Positions 7,454 through 16,856 of a stretch of DNA of 64,000 nucleotides are shown here, piece after piece. The notes under the pieces were generated by a model. That model did not search any database. It was given only the letters and a program-made list of their open reading frames with translations, and was not told where the DNA came from. This stretch comes from SZUA-309 sp965232595 (GTDB taxonomy: Bacteria; Pseudomonadota; Gammaproteobacteria; Pseudomonadales; Azotimanducaceae): NCBI GenBank assembly GCA_965232595.1, contig OZ246983.1, forward strand, positions 682,001 to 746,000, in the 5' to 3' direction. The translations under genes were made by a program, and so were the position numbers. Numbering within the stretch: position 1 is the stretch's first letter; every line of letters starts with the position of its first letter.

Positions 7454-10400
7454 ATGCACAGCGAATCTGATTCCAGCTTCGAACCCACCCCCGGCGGTCC
7501 GACTCAGGCCGGAAACGCCACCCCCAGCGCAGCCACTAACGCTGACGCAGCCCCCCTTTCGCCCGCGATTGCGGCCACCGCACCTGGCCAGATACGGGTG
7601 ATCAAGCGGAACGGCACGGTCGTCCCGTACACGGACGACAAGATCGCGCTGGCGCTGACCAAGGCCTTTCTAGCGGTCGAAGGCGGCACCGCCGCTGCGT
7701 CACCGCGGATCCGCGAGCTGGTGGGCCACCTCACGGAGCAGGTCACCGGCACCTTCAAGCGGCGCTTCCCGTCCGGCGGCACGCTGCACATAGAAGACAT
7801 CCAGGACCAGGTCGAGCTGGCGCTCATGCGTTCCGGCGAGCACAAGGTGGCGCGCGACTACGTGCTCTACCGGGAAGACCGGGCCCGAGCCCGGGCGGAG
7901 CGCCAGGAAACGGAGGCGCCGGCCGAAGCGCCCGCATCGAACATCAACGTGGTCTACGAAGATGGCCGCAAAGGCCCGCTGGACGTGGCCCGCATCCGCA
8001 CGCTGGTCCGGGAAGCCTGCACCAGCCTGGACGCGGTGGACGCCGATCGCATCATCGATGAGGCGCTGTCGAACATGTACGACGGCATCTCCCAGAAAGA
8101 CGTGTCCACCTCGCTGCTGATCACCGCCAGAACCCTGGTGGAAGAAGAGCCCAACTACACCTACGTCTCCGCCCGACTGCTGCTCGATGAGCTGCGCACC
8201 GAGGCGCTGCAGTTCCTGAACGTCGCCTCGGGCGAGCACTTCCGCGCGACCCAGAGCGAGATGGTGGAGCTCTACCCGGCAGCGCTGACGGCTTTCATCG
8301 GCCGCGGCATTGAGCTCGAGCTGCTCGACCCGGAACTGGCCAACTTCGATCTCATTGCGCTCGGCGATGCCATCAAGCCTGAGCGGGACCAGCAGTTCAC
8401 CTATCTCGGCCTGCAGACGCTGTACGACCGCTACTTCATCCACTCGGACGATACCCGCTTCGAGCTGCCGCAGATCTTCTTCATGCGGGTCGCCATGGGC
8501 CTGGCAGCACGGGAAGACAACCCGACCGCCCGGGCCATCCAGTTCTACGACCTGCTGTCGAGCTTCGACTACATGAGCTCGACGCCGACCCTGTTCAACT
8601 CGGGCACGCTGCGGCCCCAGCTCTCGTCCTGCTTCCTGACCACTGTCCCGGACAACCTGGAAGGCATCTACGGCGCCATCAAAGACAACGCCATGCTCTC
8701 CAAGTGGGCCGGCGGCCTCGGCAACGACTGGACCCGGGTCCGCTCGCTCGGCGCCTATATCAAGGGCACCAACGGTAAGTCCCAGGGCGTTGTGCCGTTC
8801 CTGAAGGTGGTCAACGACACCGCTGTCGCCGTCAATCAGGGCGGCAAGCGCAAAGGTGCCGTCTGCGCCTATCTGGAATCCTGGCACCTGGACATCGAAG
8901 AGTTCCTGGAGCTGAGGAAAAACACCGGCGACGACCGCCGCCGCACCCACGACATGAACACGGCCAACTGGATCCCGGACCTGTTCATGAAGCGGGTGTT
9001 CGAGGATGGCGAGTGGACGCTGTTCTCGCCGTCCGATGTGCCGGACCTGCACGATCTCTACGGCCGGGCCTTCGAGAAGCGTTACGAAGCCTACGAGGAG
9101 ATGACGCGCACCGGCCAGCTGACCCTGTTCCGGCGCATCAAGGCCCAGGAACTGTGGCGGAAGATGCTCTCCATGCTGTTCGAGACCGGCCACCCGTGGG
9201 TGACCTTCAAGGACGTCTGCAACGTTCGCTCCCCCCAGCAGCACGTTGGTGTGGTGCACTCGTCGAACCTGTGCACCGAGATCACGCTGAACACCTCCGA
9301 AGAGGAAGTGGCGGTCTGCAACCTCGGCTCCATCAACCTGCCTCAGCACATCGTTGATGGCGAGCTGGACCTGAAGAAGCTGAAGAAGACCGTGCGCACG
9401 GCCGTTCGCATGCTCGACAACGTGATCGACATCAACTACTACTCCGTGCCCCAGGCCCGCACGTCGAACATGCGCCACCGTCCGGTCGGCCTCGGCATCA
9501 TGGGCTTCCAGGACGCTCTCTACGAGCAGCGGATCGCCTACGGCAGCGAGGAAGCGGTGGCCTTCGCCGACCGCTCAATGGAAGCCATCAGCTACTACGC
9601 CATCGATGCTTCCTCCAAGCTCGCCAAAGAGCGGGGTTCCTACGCCAGCTTCTCAGGCTCTCTCTGGAGCCAGGGCATCATGCCCATCGACTCGCTGAAG
9701 ATGCTGGCCCAGGAGCGGGGCGCGGATTACCTCGACGCCGACTTCGGCAGCACCCTGAACTGGGACAAGCTGCGCAGCAAGGTGCAGATCAACGGCATGC
9801 GGAACTCCAACGTGATGGCGATCGCGCCGACGGCGACCATCGCCAACATCACCGGCGTTTCTCAGTCCATCGAGCCCACCTATCAGAACCTGTACGTGAA
9901 ATCGAACCTGTCCGGTGAGTTCACGGTGGTGAACCCCTACATGGTCCGCGATCTCAAGGAGATGGGCCTGTGGGACCAGGTGATGGTCAACGACCTCAAG
10001 TACTACGACGGCAGCCTGGCCAGCATCGAGCGGGTACCGCAGGAGCTGAAGAACCTGTACGCCACCGCCTTCGAGGTCGAGCCGCGCTGGCTGGTGGATG
10101 CCGCCAGCCGCCGGCAGAAGTGGATCGATCAGGCCCAGTCCCTGAACCTCTACATTGCCGAGGCGTCCGGCAAGAAGCTGGATATCACCTACCGGATGGC
10201 CTGGATCCGCGGCCTGAAGACCACCTACTACCTGCGTGCCCTGGGCGCGACCAGCACCGAGAAGTCGACGCTGGACCGCGGCAAGCTGAACGCGGTAGCG
10301 GCAGAGAGTGGTGCTGAGGCAGCAGCCGCGGCGCCGGCTGCACCGGAGCCTGTCGCTGCGCCTGCGGCGGCAGCCTCCCCGGACCTGGTGCTGGAAGGTG

Positions 10401-10462
10401 GGCCGGCAGAAGTGCCGCTGGCCTGTTCTATCGATGACCCTGATTGCGAAGCCTGCCAGTAG
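7454..10462 (+). CDS. nrdA: class Ia ribonucleoside-diphosphate reductase, alpha subunit
   Basis: This large subunit reduces ribonucleoside diphosphates to deoxyribonucleotides, with NrdB supplying the radical. The 1,002 residues hold an Ala/Pro-rich N-terminal tail, a canonical ATP cone (about 47-142, IRVIKRNGT), a degenerate second cone (163-250, lacking the KR pair) and the barrel. Catalytic residues are visible: C393 and C622 as the active-site redox pair, and the N605-C607-E609 triad in SSNLCTEI. The C-terminus has an Ala/Pro-rich linker and a tail with C991, C998 and C1001, which should shuttle electrons to the active site. It is longer than E. coli NrdA (761 residues), as in Pseudomonas-type enzymes with two cones. 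nrdB follows 35 bp downstream. Confidence 0.97.
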   Translation: MHSESDSSFEPTPGGPTQAGNATPSAATNADAAPLSPAIAATAPGQIRVIKRNGTVVPYTDDKIALALTKAFLAVEGGTAAASPRIRELVGHLTEQVTGTFKRRFPSGGTLHIEDIQDQVELALMRSGEHKVARDYVLYREDRARARAERQETEAPAEAPASNINVVYEDGRKGPLDVARIRTLVREACTSLDAVDADRIIDEALSNMYDGISQKDVSTSLLITARTLVEEEPNYTYVSARLLLDELRTEALQFLNVASGEHFRATQSEMVELYPAALTAFIGRGIELELLDPELANFDLIALGDAIKPERDQQFTYLGLQTLYDRYFIHSDDTRFELPQIFFMRVAMGLAAREDNPTARAIQFYDLLSSFDYMSSTPTLFNSGTLRPQLSSCFLTTVPDNLEGIYGAIKDNAMLSKWAGGLGNDWTRVRSLGAYIKGTNGKSQGVVPFLKVVNDTAVAVNQGGKRKGAVCAYLESWHLDIEEFLELRKNTGDDRRRTHDMNTANWIPDLFMKRVFEDGEWTLFSPSDVPDLHDLYGRAFEKRYEAYEEMTRTGQLTLFRRIKAQELWRKMLSMLFETGHPWVTFKDVCNVRSPQQHVGVVHSSNLCTEITLNTSEEEVAVCNLGSINLPQHIVDGELDLKKLKKTVRTAVRMLDNVIDINYYSVPQARTSNMRHRPVGLGIMGFQDALYEQRIAYGSEEAVAFADRSMEAISYYAIDASSKLAKERGSYASFSGSLWSQGIMPIDSLKMLAQERGADYLDADFGSTLNWDKLRSKVQINGMRNSNVMAIAPTATIANITGVSQSIEPTYQNLYVKSNLSGEFTVVNPYMVRDLKEMGLWDQVMVNDLKYYDGSLASIERVPQELKNLYATAFEVEPRWLVDAASRRQKWIDQAQSLNLYIAEASGKKLDITYRMAWIRGLKTTYYLRALGATSTEKSTLDRGKLNAVAAESGAEAAAAAPAAPEPVAAPAAAASPDLVLEGGPAEVPLACSIDDPDCEACQ

Positions 10463-10497
10463 CGGGCGCCCCCCCTGAGCGTTAAGGAGTAATGAGT

Positions 10498-11931
10498 ATG
10501 TTGAGTTGGGACGACTACGAAGACGAGAAGCCCATCCCGGTCATGGCACCTTCCGCCTCGGAAGCCCCGGCCGTTGAAGCGCGAGCAGCAACGCCGACGG
10601 CAGACTTCGCGGAGCCTGCGATCGAAGTGCCGGAGCCGGTAGAGGCGCCGTCGGCGCCTGCGGCGGCTGCGGAGCCGGCCATCACCGTACCGGAACCTGC
10701 TGCGCCAGCGCCTGCTGCGGCAGCTGAGCCGACCGCGCTCGACGCGCTGTCCGGACAGCACAGCCAGGAAGATCCGGTGCGCACCAACCTGGCCGCACCG
10801 GTTGCCGACGCCCCGGCGCCGGCTCGGATCGAGGCCACCGCGGACGCCATGGCCGAGGCGGAAGCCTCCATCGCCGAGCTGGACGCACCCATGGTGTCGG
10901 AATCCGGCGAGTACAGCCGGGTCACCGTCGATCAGAAGCGGATGATCAACTGCCGCGCCGATCTGAATCAGCTGGTGCCCTTCAAGTACGACTGGGCCTG
11001 GCAGAAGTATCTGGACGGTTGCGCCAACCACTGGATGCCGCAGGAAGTGAACATGAACGCGGACATCGCGCTGTGGAAGTCGGAAGACGGCCTCACCGAT
11101 GACGAGCGTGTGGTGGTGAAGCGCAGCCTCGGCTTCTTCTCTACCGCCGACTCGCTGGTGGCGAACAACCTGGTGCTGGCCATCTACCGGCTGATCACCA
11201 ACCCGGAGTGCCGGCAGTACCTGCTGCGGCAGGCGTTCGAAGAGGCCATCCACACCCACGCCTATCAGTACTGCATCGAGTCGCTGGGCATGGACGAAGG
11301 CGAGATCTTCAACATGTACCACGAGGTGCCGAGCGTGGCGCGGAAGGCTTCCTGGGGGCTGAAGTACACCCAGGACATCTCCGACCCCACCTTCACCACC
11401 GGCACGCCGGAAACGGACAAGGTGCTGCTGAAGAACCTGATCGCCTACTACTGCGTGCTGGAAGGCATCTTCTTCTACTGCGGCTTCTCGCAGATCCTCT
11501 CCATGGGCCGTCGGAACAAGATGACGGGCACCTCCGAGCAGTTCCAGTACATCCTGCGCGACGAGTCGATGCACGTGAACTTCGGCATCGACGTGATCAA
11601 CCAGATCAAGCTGGAAAACCCGCACCTCTGGGACGAGGAGATGCAGGAAACGGCACGGCAGATGATCCTGGAAGGCATGCAGCTCGAAATCGAGTACGCC
11701 AAGGACACCATGCCGCGCGGCATCCTCGGCATGAACGCCAACATGATGGCCGAGTACCTGCAGTTCATCGCCAACCGGCGCCTGGCGCAGATCGGCCTGC
11801 CCGAGCAGTTCGCCGGCGTGAAGAACCCGTTCCCCTGGATGAGCGAGATCATGGATCTGAAGAAGGAAAAGAACTTCTTCGAGACCCGTGTCACCGAGTA
11901 TCAGACTGGAGGCGCCCTCAGCTGGGATTGA
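10498..11931 (+). CDS. nrdB: class Ia ribonucleoside-diphosphate reductase, beta subunit, with long N-terminal extension
   Basis: This small subunit carries the diiron-tyrosyl radical. The ATG at 10498 lies 8 bases after AAGGAG; an ATG two codons upstream is only 2 bases from it and less likely. In the 477-residue product the metal ligands appear as D218, E249, H252, E322, E356 and H359, with radical Tyr256 in EEAIHTHAY. The C-terminus ends GGALSWD, the expected NrdA-binding tail. The core is preceded by about 135 residues of low-complexity Ala/Pro/Glu sequence starting MLSWDDYEDE, so an LSWD motif occurs at both ends. Homologues usually have a much shorter N-terminal region. It shares an operon with nrdA and is closed by a terminator at 12013-12076. 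Confidence 0.96.
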   Translation: MLSWDDYEDEKPIPVMAPSASEAPAVEARAATPTADFAEPAIEVPEPVEAPSAPAAAAEPAITVPEPAAPAPAAAAEPTALDALSGQHSQEDPVRTNLAAPVADAPAPARIEATADAMAEAEASIAELDAPMVSESGEYSRVTVDQKRMINCRADLNQLVPFKYDWAWQKYLDGCANHWMPQEVNMNADIALWKSEDGLTDDERVVVKRSLGFFSTADSLVANNLVLAIYRLITNPECRQYLLRQAFEEAIHTHAYQYCIESLGMDEGEIFNMYHEVPSVARKASWGLKYTQDISDPTFTTGTPETDKVLLKNLIAYYCVLEGIFFYCGFSQILSMGRRNKMTGTSEQFQYILRDESMHVNFGIDVINQIKLENPHLWDEEMQETARQMILEGMQLEIEYAKDTMPRGILGMNANMMAEYLQFIANRRLAQIGLPEQFAGVKNPFPWMSEIMDLKKEKNFFETRVTEYQTGGALSWD

Positions 11932-12012
11932 CGTAGTCCTTCCGCGACCTGCACGGCGGCAGCTGCCGCCTGCGCAGGGCGTGTTTTCATAGCGGGCCGT
12001 TCCCGCTACGGT

Positions 12013-12076
12013 AGCCCCTTCAAGGCACGATCCCCTGGCATCAGCCAGGGGCTCAAACCGGGAGGGGCTTTTTTTT
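12013..12076 (+). terminator. intrinsic terminator after nrdAB, overlapping the next gene's start
   Basis: AGCCCCT (12013-12019) pairs with AGGGGCT (12063-12069), followed by eight T residues (12069-12076). An inner perfect hairpin CCCCTGG/CCAGGGG (12032-12051) lies between the arms. The 3' arm contains the GGAGGGG ribosome binding site of the following TTG-initiated gene, so the structure can both end nrdAB transcription and mask that site. Confidence 0.75.
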
Positions 12077-14537
12077 GATCTCGTTCAGCACAGCATTCAT
12101 CCGACCATGGACACTCGCTCTGGTCGTCATCTCAACCTTCGCGATGTCTGGCGCCGGCACCGTGACTGCCGCGGAACCCTCCGCGGAGGAAGGCGCACCT
12201 GCCGCCACCTACGTGCTCGAAGGCCTCGAGAAGCCTGCCGAGATCATCGTCGATCACTGGGGCGTGCCACACATCTACGCGGGCACGCACTACGACGCTT
12301 TCTTCGTTCAGGGCTTCAACGCCGCCCGCGATCGCCTCTGGCAGATTGATCTCTGGCGCCTGCGTGGCCTGGGCCTGCTGTCCGGCGTGTTCGGGCCGGA
12401 GTTCGTGGAGCAGGATCGGGCCGCTCGCCTGTTCCTCTACCGCGGCGACATGTACCCGGAGTGGCTCGCCTACGGCTCCGACGCGAAGAAGATCGCGGAG
12501 TCGTTTACCAACGGCATCAACGCTTTCGTACAGCTGCTCGAGCAGCACCCGGAGCTGCTGCCGCCGGAGTTCGGGCTGCTCGGCTACGAGCCTTCGCTCT
12601 GGGAGGCAGCCGATGTGGTGCGCATCCGCAGCAACGGCCTGTGGCGGAACGTGGTCAGCGAGGTCAGGCGGGCAGAGATCGCCTGCGCGGAGGGCCTGGA
12701 GGCCACCGAGCTACTGAAGGTACTGGAACCGGATTGGCAGACGACAGTCCCGGAAGGCTTCGATCCCTGCTCCATCCCGGACGGCGTGCTCGACGACTAC
12801 CTGCTGGCGAAAGCGCCAGTGAACTTCGACGCGCTGACAGCCGTCGCCGGCCCGACGAAACCTTCCAGGTCCGCCATGAAGAAGTATCGGGCGGAAACCC
12901 TGGCTCAAGCCAAAACCCACTCCCTCGCCGATCACATCGGCAGCAACAACTGGGTGGTTGCGCCGTCCCGAACCGATACCGGACGGCCCATACTCGCGGA
13001 CGATCCGCACCGCGGTCATGCGGTGCCGTCACTGCGCTACATCGCCCACCTCTCGGCACCCGGTCTCGACGTGATCGGTGCCGGCGAGCCGGCGCTACCC
13101 GGTATCTCGATCGGCCACAACGAGCGCATAGCCTTCGGCCTGACCATCTTTCCGATCGACCATGAAGACCTCTACGTTTACGAGCGGACGCGCCTGCGGG
13201 CACGCCGGGATGGGGTCGAGGAGGCAGATCGCACCGCCTACCGATATCAGGGGCGGGCAGAAGGGATCCGCATCGTCGAGGAGTCCATCCCGGTCCGCGG
13301 TGCCGAACCGCGGTCTGTGCAGCTCAAGTTCACCCGGCACGGCCCCATCGTCTTCGAAACCCGGGATCGGCTCTATGCCGTTCGAGCCGCCTGGCTGGAA
13401 CCCGGCATGGCACCCTACTTCGGCAGCGTCGAGTACATGCGGGCGCAGAACTGGCGTCAGTTCGTGGCGGCTCTCAATCGCTGGGGGGCGCCGTCGGAGA
13501 ACCAGGTCTATGCGGATGTGGACGGCAACATCGGCTACAAGCCCGCCGGGCTGTTCCCGAAGCGGACAACCTGGGATGGTCTCTGGCCGGTACCCGGAGA
13601 CGGCCGCTACGAGTGGGAGGGTTACTTCGACATGGACGCGCTGCCCGAGGAATACAATCCCGAGCGCGGCTTCTCGGGCACCGCCAACTCCATGAACCTG
13701 CCGGACGACTACCCGATCGCCGAGCGTCGAATCGGCTTCGAGTGGTCGGCACCCTGGCGCTACAAGCGCCTCTGGGAGGTGCTGGAGCAGCAACCGAAGC
13801 ACAGCCTCACCGACTCCCATGATCTGCAGCGGGACTATCACTCCGTGCTGGCAAGGCAGGTGCTCGAGCTGCTGCCGGATGCCTACACCTACTCCAACCA
13901 TCAGGGTCTGGCGATGTTGAAGGAGTGGGATGGGGTGCTCGCCCCGGATTCCGCAGCTGCCGCCCTGTACGCGGTCTGGTTCTACCGGCACCTGCCGGGG
14001 GCGCTCCTCGAGTACCGAAAGCCTGGCACGACCCTGACCAGCATGGACACGCTGACCGTGCTCGAGACCCTGGCCGACTACGGCTCAGAAGAAGCGGCCC
14101 TCCGCAGCCTGGAAGATGCCTGGTACGAAACCAGCGATCTGCTCGGACCGAATCCCTGGGAGTGGCAATGGGGTGATCTGCATCAGATCGCCTTCCAGCA
14201 CCCGCTGCTCGAGCTGGCCGGGGATGAACTCGGCGATGCCATGCGCTATCAGCCGTATCCACGCGGCGGCACCAGCAACACCACGAACAACACGGGTTTT
14301 CGACCGGAAGACTTCAAGGTGATTGCCGGCGCTTCGTTCCGCATGGTGCTGGACGTGGGTCAATGGGACGACGCGGAGATGACGAACGCGCCGGGCCAGT
14401 CCGGGGATCCACGATCGCCGTTCTACGACAACCTGCTGGAAGGCTGGGCGACCGACTCGTCGTTCCCCCTGCTCTACTCGCGGAGCGCCGTAGAGGCGAA
14501 CCAGGCGCTCCGGATCGTGCTGGAACCTGCCGACTGA
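12075..14537 (+). CDS. penicillin acylase family (S45) N-terminal nucleophile hydrolase, exported
   Basis: This 820-residue Ntn hydrolase is expected to be exported and to self-cleave into alpha and beta chains, then cut amide bonds of acylated substrates (beta-lactams, acyl-homoserine lactones or other acyl amides). Residues 1-32 form a signal peptide (hydrophobic TLALVVISTFAMSG, cleavage near TAA). The beta-chain nucleophile is probably the Ser in HIGSNNWVVAPSRT near residue 295, followed by ILADDPHRGHAVPS and the GISIGHNERIAFGLT motif. The start is a TTG placed 7 bases after GGAGGGG; no in-frame ATG precedes the signal sequence. The substrate cannot be read from sequence. It faces the BlaR-like gene tail to tail with a 15-bp gap. 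Confidence 0.88.
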   Translation: MISFSTAFIRPWTLALVVISTFAMSGAGTVTAAEPSAEEGAPAATYVLEGLEKPAEIIVDHWGVPHIYAGTHYDAFFVQGFNAARDRLWQIDLWRLRGLGLLSGVFGPEFVEQDRAARLFLYRGDMYPEWLAYGSDAKKIAESFTNGINAFVQLLEQHPELLPPEFGLLGYEPSLWEAADVVRIRSNGLWRNVVSEVRRAEIACAEGLEATELLKVLEPDWQTTVPEGFDPCSIPDGVLDDYLLAKAPVNFDALTAVAGPTKPSRSAMKKYRAETLAQAKTHSLADHIGSNNWVVAPSRTDTGRPILADDPHRGHAVPSLRYIAHLSAPGLDVIGAGEPALPGISIGHNERIAFGLTIFPIDHEDLYVYERTRLRARRDGVEEADRTAYRYQGRAEGIRIVEESIPVRGAEPRSVQLKFTRHGPIVFETRDRLYAVRAAWLEPGMAPYFGSVEYMRAQNWRQFVAALNRWGAPSENQVYADVDGNIGYKPAGLFPKRTTWDGLWPVPGDGRYEWEGYFDMDALPEEYNPERGFSGTANSMNLPDDYPIAERRIGFEWSAPWRYKRLWEVLEQQPKHSLTDSHDLQRDYHSVLARQVLELLPDAYTYSNHQGLAMLKEWDGVLAPDSAAAALYAVWFYRHLPGALLEYRKPGTTLTSMDTLTVLETLADYGSEEAALRSLEDAWYETSDLLGPNPWEWQWGDLHQIAFQHPLLELAGDELGDAMRYQPYPRGGTSNTTNNTGFRPEDFKVIAGASFRMVLDVGQWDDAEMTNAPGQSGDPRSPFYDNLLEGWATDSSFPLLYSRSAVEANQALRIVLEPAD

Positions 14538-14552
14538 GCCGTCTGAAACAGA

Positions 14553-16448
14553 TCAGCCAGCTGCCGCGCCCTCGTCGGCCAGCGCCCGACGAACGCTGTC
14601 GAGCTGCTGGTCGTACTTCTCGTTCGGATACTCCCGCTGGAGAATCTCGAGCACCCTGACCGCCTCACCGTACTGCTGCTCTTCGAAGTAGAGGTAGTTG
14701 AGCAGCGCCCACCAGTTCTCTTTTACGGTCCGATCCTGCGCTTCAGCCAGGGCGATGCCACGCTCCATGTGCTCGATCGCCGACGGGTAGTCCTGCAGCT
14801 GGTAGTACACCTGGCCGCTGAAGATGTGCGGCTCGGGCCCCGGTTGCTCAGCCACCTCCAACCAGCGCGCCATGAACCTCAGCGCGCTCTGATAGTCCTC
14901 GACCACGAAGCTCAACTGGGCCAACGAGTAAAGCGTGGTGGTGTAGAGCCCTTCCGGGATGTCGCCACGCGCCGCGATCACCTGCTCGTAGTCGCTGATC
15001 GCGCTGGGGTAGTCGTCCACCAGAAAGTGTACGTAGGCCCGCATGTTGTGGAGCTGACCGAGCTCATTGCCGCTGTAGCCGCTGGTGTCGGCCAGCAGCT
15101 CGTTCATCGCTGCCATCGCCGCCTCGTACTGCTTGCCGCTGATGAGATCCTGGACGTCCTGAAGCCGCTCCATGAGCGCGGATCCGAGCACCGGCACAAC
15201 GCCGGCGGCTGATGCTTCCTTGCCATTCTCATCCGGCAGGGCGAACGTGACTCGATTGCGGATACCCGGGCTCGCCACCGCCTGGCCGTCTTCCACTCTG
15301 GGCTTGTAGCGGAACTTGGCCACCGCATCCAAAGCCGCCTGATCGAAAACGCCGGCAGGCTCTGCTTCGATCACCCGGGCATCCTCAACCCGGCCGGTGG
15401 CCGCCACCGTGAACTCGACCAGCACGTAGCCTTCCAGCTTGTCGCGCCTGGCGGCCGCGGGGTAAACGGGTGCCACCTTCACGGTTGGCGCCAGCTCTCC
15501 CTCGGCAGAGAGCAGGCTGAAGCCATCTTCGGGCGTGCTGGAGGCGTTGATGGTCCCGAGCGGCACGACCAGCGTCAGAGCCAGCAGCCCGCCGAGCAGG
15601 AGCTGGCTATGCGACAGAGATGCCCGCCGCCGCTCCAGTTCCAGCAGCGCTCGAATACGCGCCGGCAGAGTCGGCCTCGCTGCCATGGCCAGCGCCGCGT
15701 GGCGCTGCAGGGAATCCCGGGCGATGTCGACCAGCAGGCCCGCATAAGCCGCCGGATCCGCGCCACCGCTCAGCACGGCATCATCTGCCGCCCGCTCCGC
15801 TTCGATGACCAGCCGCCGCTGCGCCAGCCAGAGCAACGGCTGAAACCAGAACAGCGCGCAGATGACGCCGCCGACCAGGGTGGTGAGCGTGTCCCGACGG
15901 CGAACGTGCGCCAGCTCATGGGCGAGCACTTGTCTGCGTTTGCTTGCAGGCCAGTCGTCCCAGGCCGGCGGCACGACCACCTCGGGCTGAAAAGCACCCC
16001 AGGCCATCGGCGTGTCGATGCGATCGGATTGCCGCACCCGCACCCCGGACTCGGTCTGCGCCAGCGAGCGGGTGCGGCCAATGAGCCGGCCCGTCGAGTA
16101 GAGGCGGACTGCCCAGAAAGCCAGGAGCGCCAGCGCGATGCTGGCGTAGGCCAGAATCCCAAGCCGCCGGTAGTCCAGCGGCTGCTCCACGGCTGGCAGC
16201 GCCGCCGGGGCGGCAGCCACTGCGGCCGGCCCGAGCTCGAGCTCCCAGTCGACGACGATCTGAGGTGCCTCGACGGTGATCAGCTCGTCAGGGAGCAGGC
16301 TGGTGGCGGCCATGACCGGCAGGCTGAGGATGGCAAGCGCCAGCAGGAAGTGCCGTTCGGCTGCAGAGAACCAGTTGAGCCGCACGAGCAGCAGAATCAG
16401 CGCCAGCACCAGGGTGCTTTTCAGCAGGAAAAGGGCAAACAGCATCAT
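14553..16448 (-). CDS. BlaR1-like M56 metallopeptidase fused to TonB C-terminal and TPR domains
   Basis: The 631-residue membrane protein has several N-terminal hydrophobic segments (about 2-22, 32-52, 95-115, 190-206), an M56 zinc protease domain with HELAH at 177-181 and EAERAADD near 217, and a further membrane segment near 290-310. A TonB-C-like domain (about 318-400, starting KVAPVYPAAARR) and four or five TPR-like repeats (about 420-620) follow. In BlaR1/MecR1 the C-terminal sensor is a penicillin-binding domain; here it is missing. By family analogy the protease would cleave the adjacent BlaI-like repressor after a signal received through the TonB-C/TPR part. The start overlaps the blaI-like stop by 4 bases (ATGA). 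Confidence 0.85.
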   Translation of the reverse strand: MMLFALFLLKSTLVLALILLLVRLNWFSAAERHFLLALAILSLPVMAATSLLPDELITVEAPQIVVDWELELGPAAVAAAPAALPAVEQPLDYRRLGILAYASIALALLAFWAVRLYSTGRLIGRTRSLAQTESGVRVRQSDRIDTPMAWGAFQPEVVVPPAWDDWPASKRRQVLAHELAHVRRRDTLTTLVGGVICALFWFQPLLWLAQRRLVIEAERAADDAVLSGGADPAAYAGLLVDIARDSLQRHAALAMAARPTLPARIRALLELERRRASLSHSQLLLGGLLALTLVVPLGTINASSTPEDGFSLLSAEGELAPTVKVAPVYPAAARRDKLEGYVLVEFTVAATGRVEDARVIEAEPAGVFDQAALDAVAKFRYKPRVEDGQAVASPGIRNRVTFALPDENGKEASAAGVVPVLGSALMERLQDVQDLISGKQYEAAMAAMNELLADTSGYSGNELGQLHNMRAYVHFLVDDYPSAISDYEQVIAARGDIPEGLYTTTLYSLAQLSFVVEDYQSALRFMARWLEVAEQPGPEPHIFSGQVYYQLQDYPSAIEHMERGIALAEAQDRTVKENWWALLNYLYFEEQQYGEAVRVLEILQREYPNEKYDQQLDSVRRALADEGAAAG

Positions 16449-16834
16449 CTTCTTCTCTCCTTCGCGCGGGCGATTTCTGCCTCCAGCGCGTCGAGTTCTT
16501 CGTCCGTCAGGGATTCGCTGGAGGCACCGAGCAGAGCGCTGAAGGCACTGACGGTGGAGCCGCCGAAGAACGTCTGCACCAGCCGCTGCCAGGCAGCCTT
16601 CACCGCCGTGGTCCTCGGCGTGCTCGGGGTGTAGATGTATCTCGGCCCGTCCGTCTCGAAGGACAGCAGCCCCTTCTTCTGCAGTCGCTGCAGCAGCATT
16701 CGCGTTGCCGAGTAGCTCGGGCCGTCCGGCAGCTCGGCCTGAACGTCAGCAGCGCTGACCCGGCCCCTGGCGTAGACGATGTCCATCACCTGGCGCTCGC
16801 GCCTGCTCAGCGCTGTTTCGTTTCGGTTCGACAT
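16445..16834 (-). CDS. BlaI/MecI/CopY-family transcriptional repressor
   Basis: The 129-residue winged-helix repressor (LSRRERQVMDIVYARGRVSA, then SATRMLLQRLQKKGLL) has a C-terminal helical dimerisation region as in BlaI. The ATG at 16834 follows GAGGGAGGG closely. The open frame extends 23 codons upstream through the operator and was not used. The gene overlaps the M56 peptidase gene by 4 bases and probably represses its own operon by binding the ATGAACA repeats just upstream. Regulated genes elsewhere are not visible from this window. Confidence 0.9.
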   Translation of the reverse strand: MSNRNETALSRRERQVMDIVYARGRVSAADVQAELPDGPSYSATRMLLQRLQKKGLLSFETDGPRYIYTPSTPRTTAVKAAWQRLVQTFFGGSTVSAFSALLGASSESLTDEELDALEAEIARAKERRR

Positions 16835-16856
16835 GCACCCTCCCTCAGCTCTGTAT

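Noticed and set aside
6965..7459. 164-codon minus-strand frame in the nrdA leader
   Set aside because: It has no recognisable domain and Arg/Ser/Gly-rich noise composition; it also runs into nrdA's start.
7700..9478. 592-codon minus-strand open frame
   Set aside because: It is antisense to nrdA and composed of GC-rich frame noise without recognisable domains.
10228..11625. 465-codon minus-strand open frame
   Set aside because: It is antisense to nrdA and nrdB, where metal and radical residues are intact on the plus strand.
12075..16834. Beta-lactam resistance cassette (acylase plus BlaR/BlaI)
   Set aside because: The BlaR-like protein lacks a penicillin-binding sensor, no beta-lactamase is present and the genes are convergent, not an operon. 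A functional link is only speculative.
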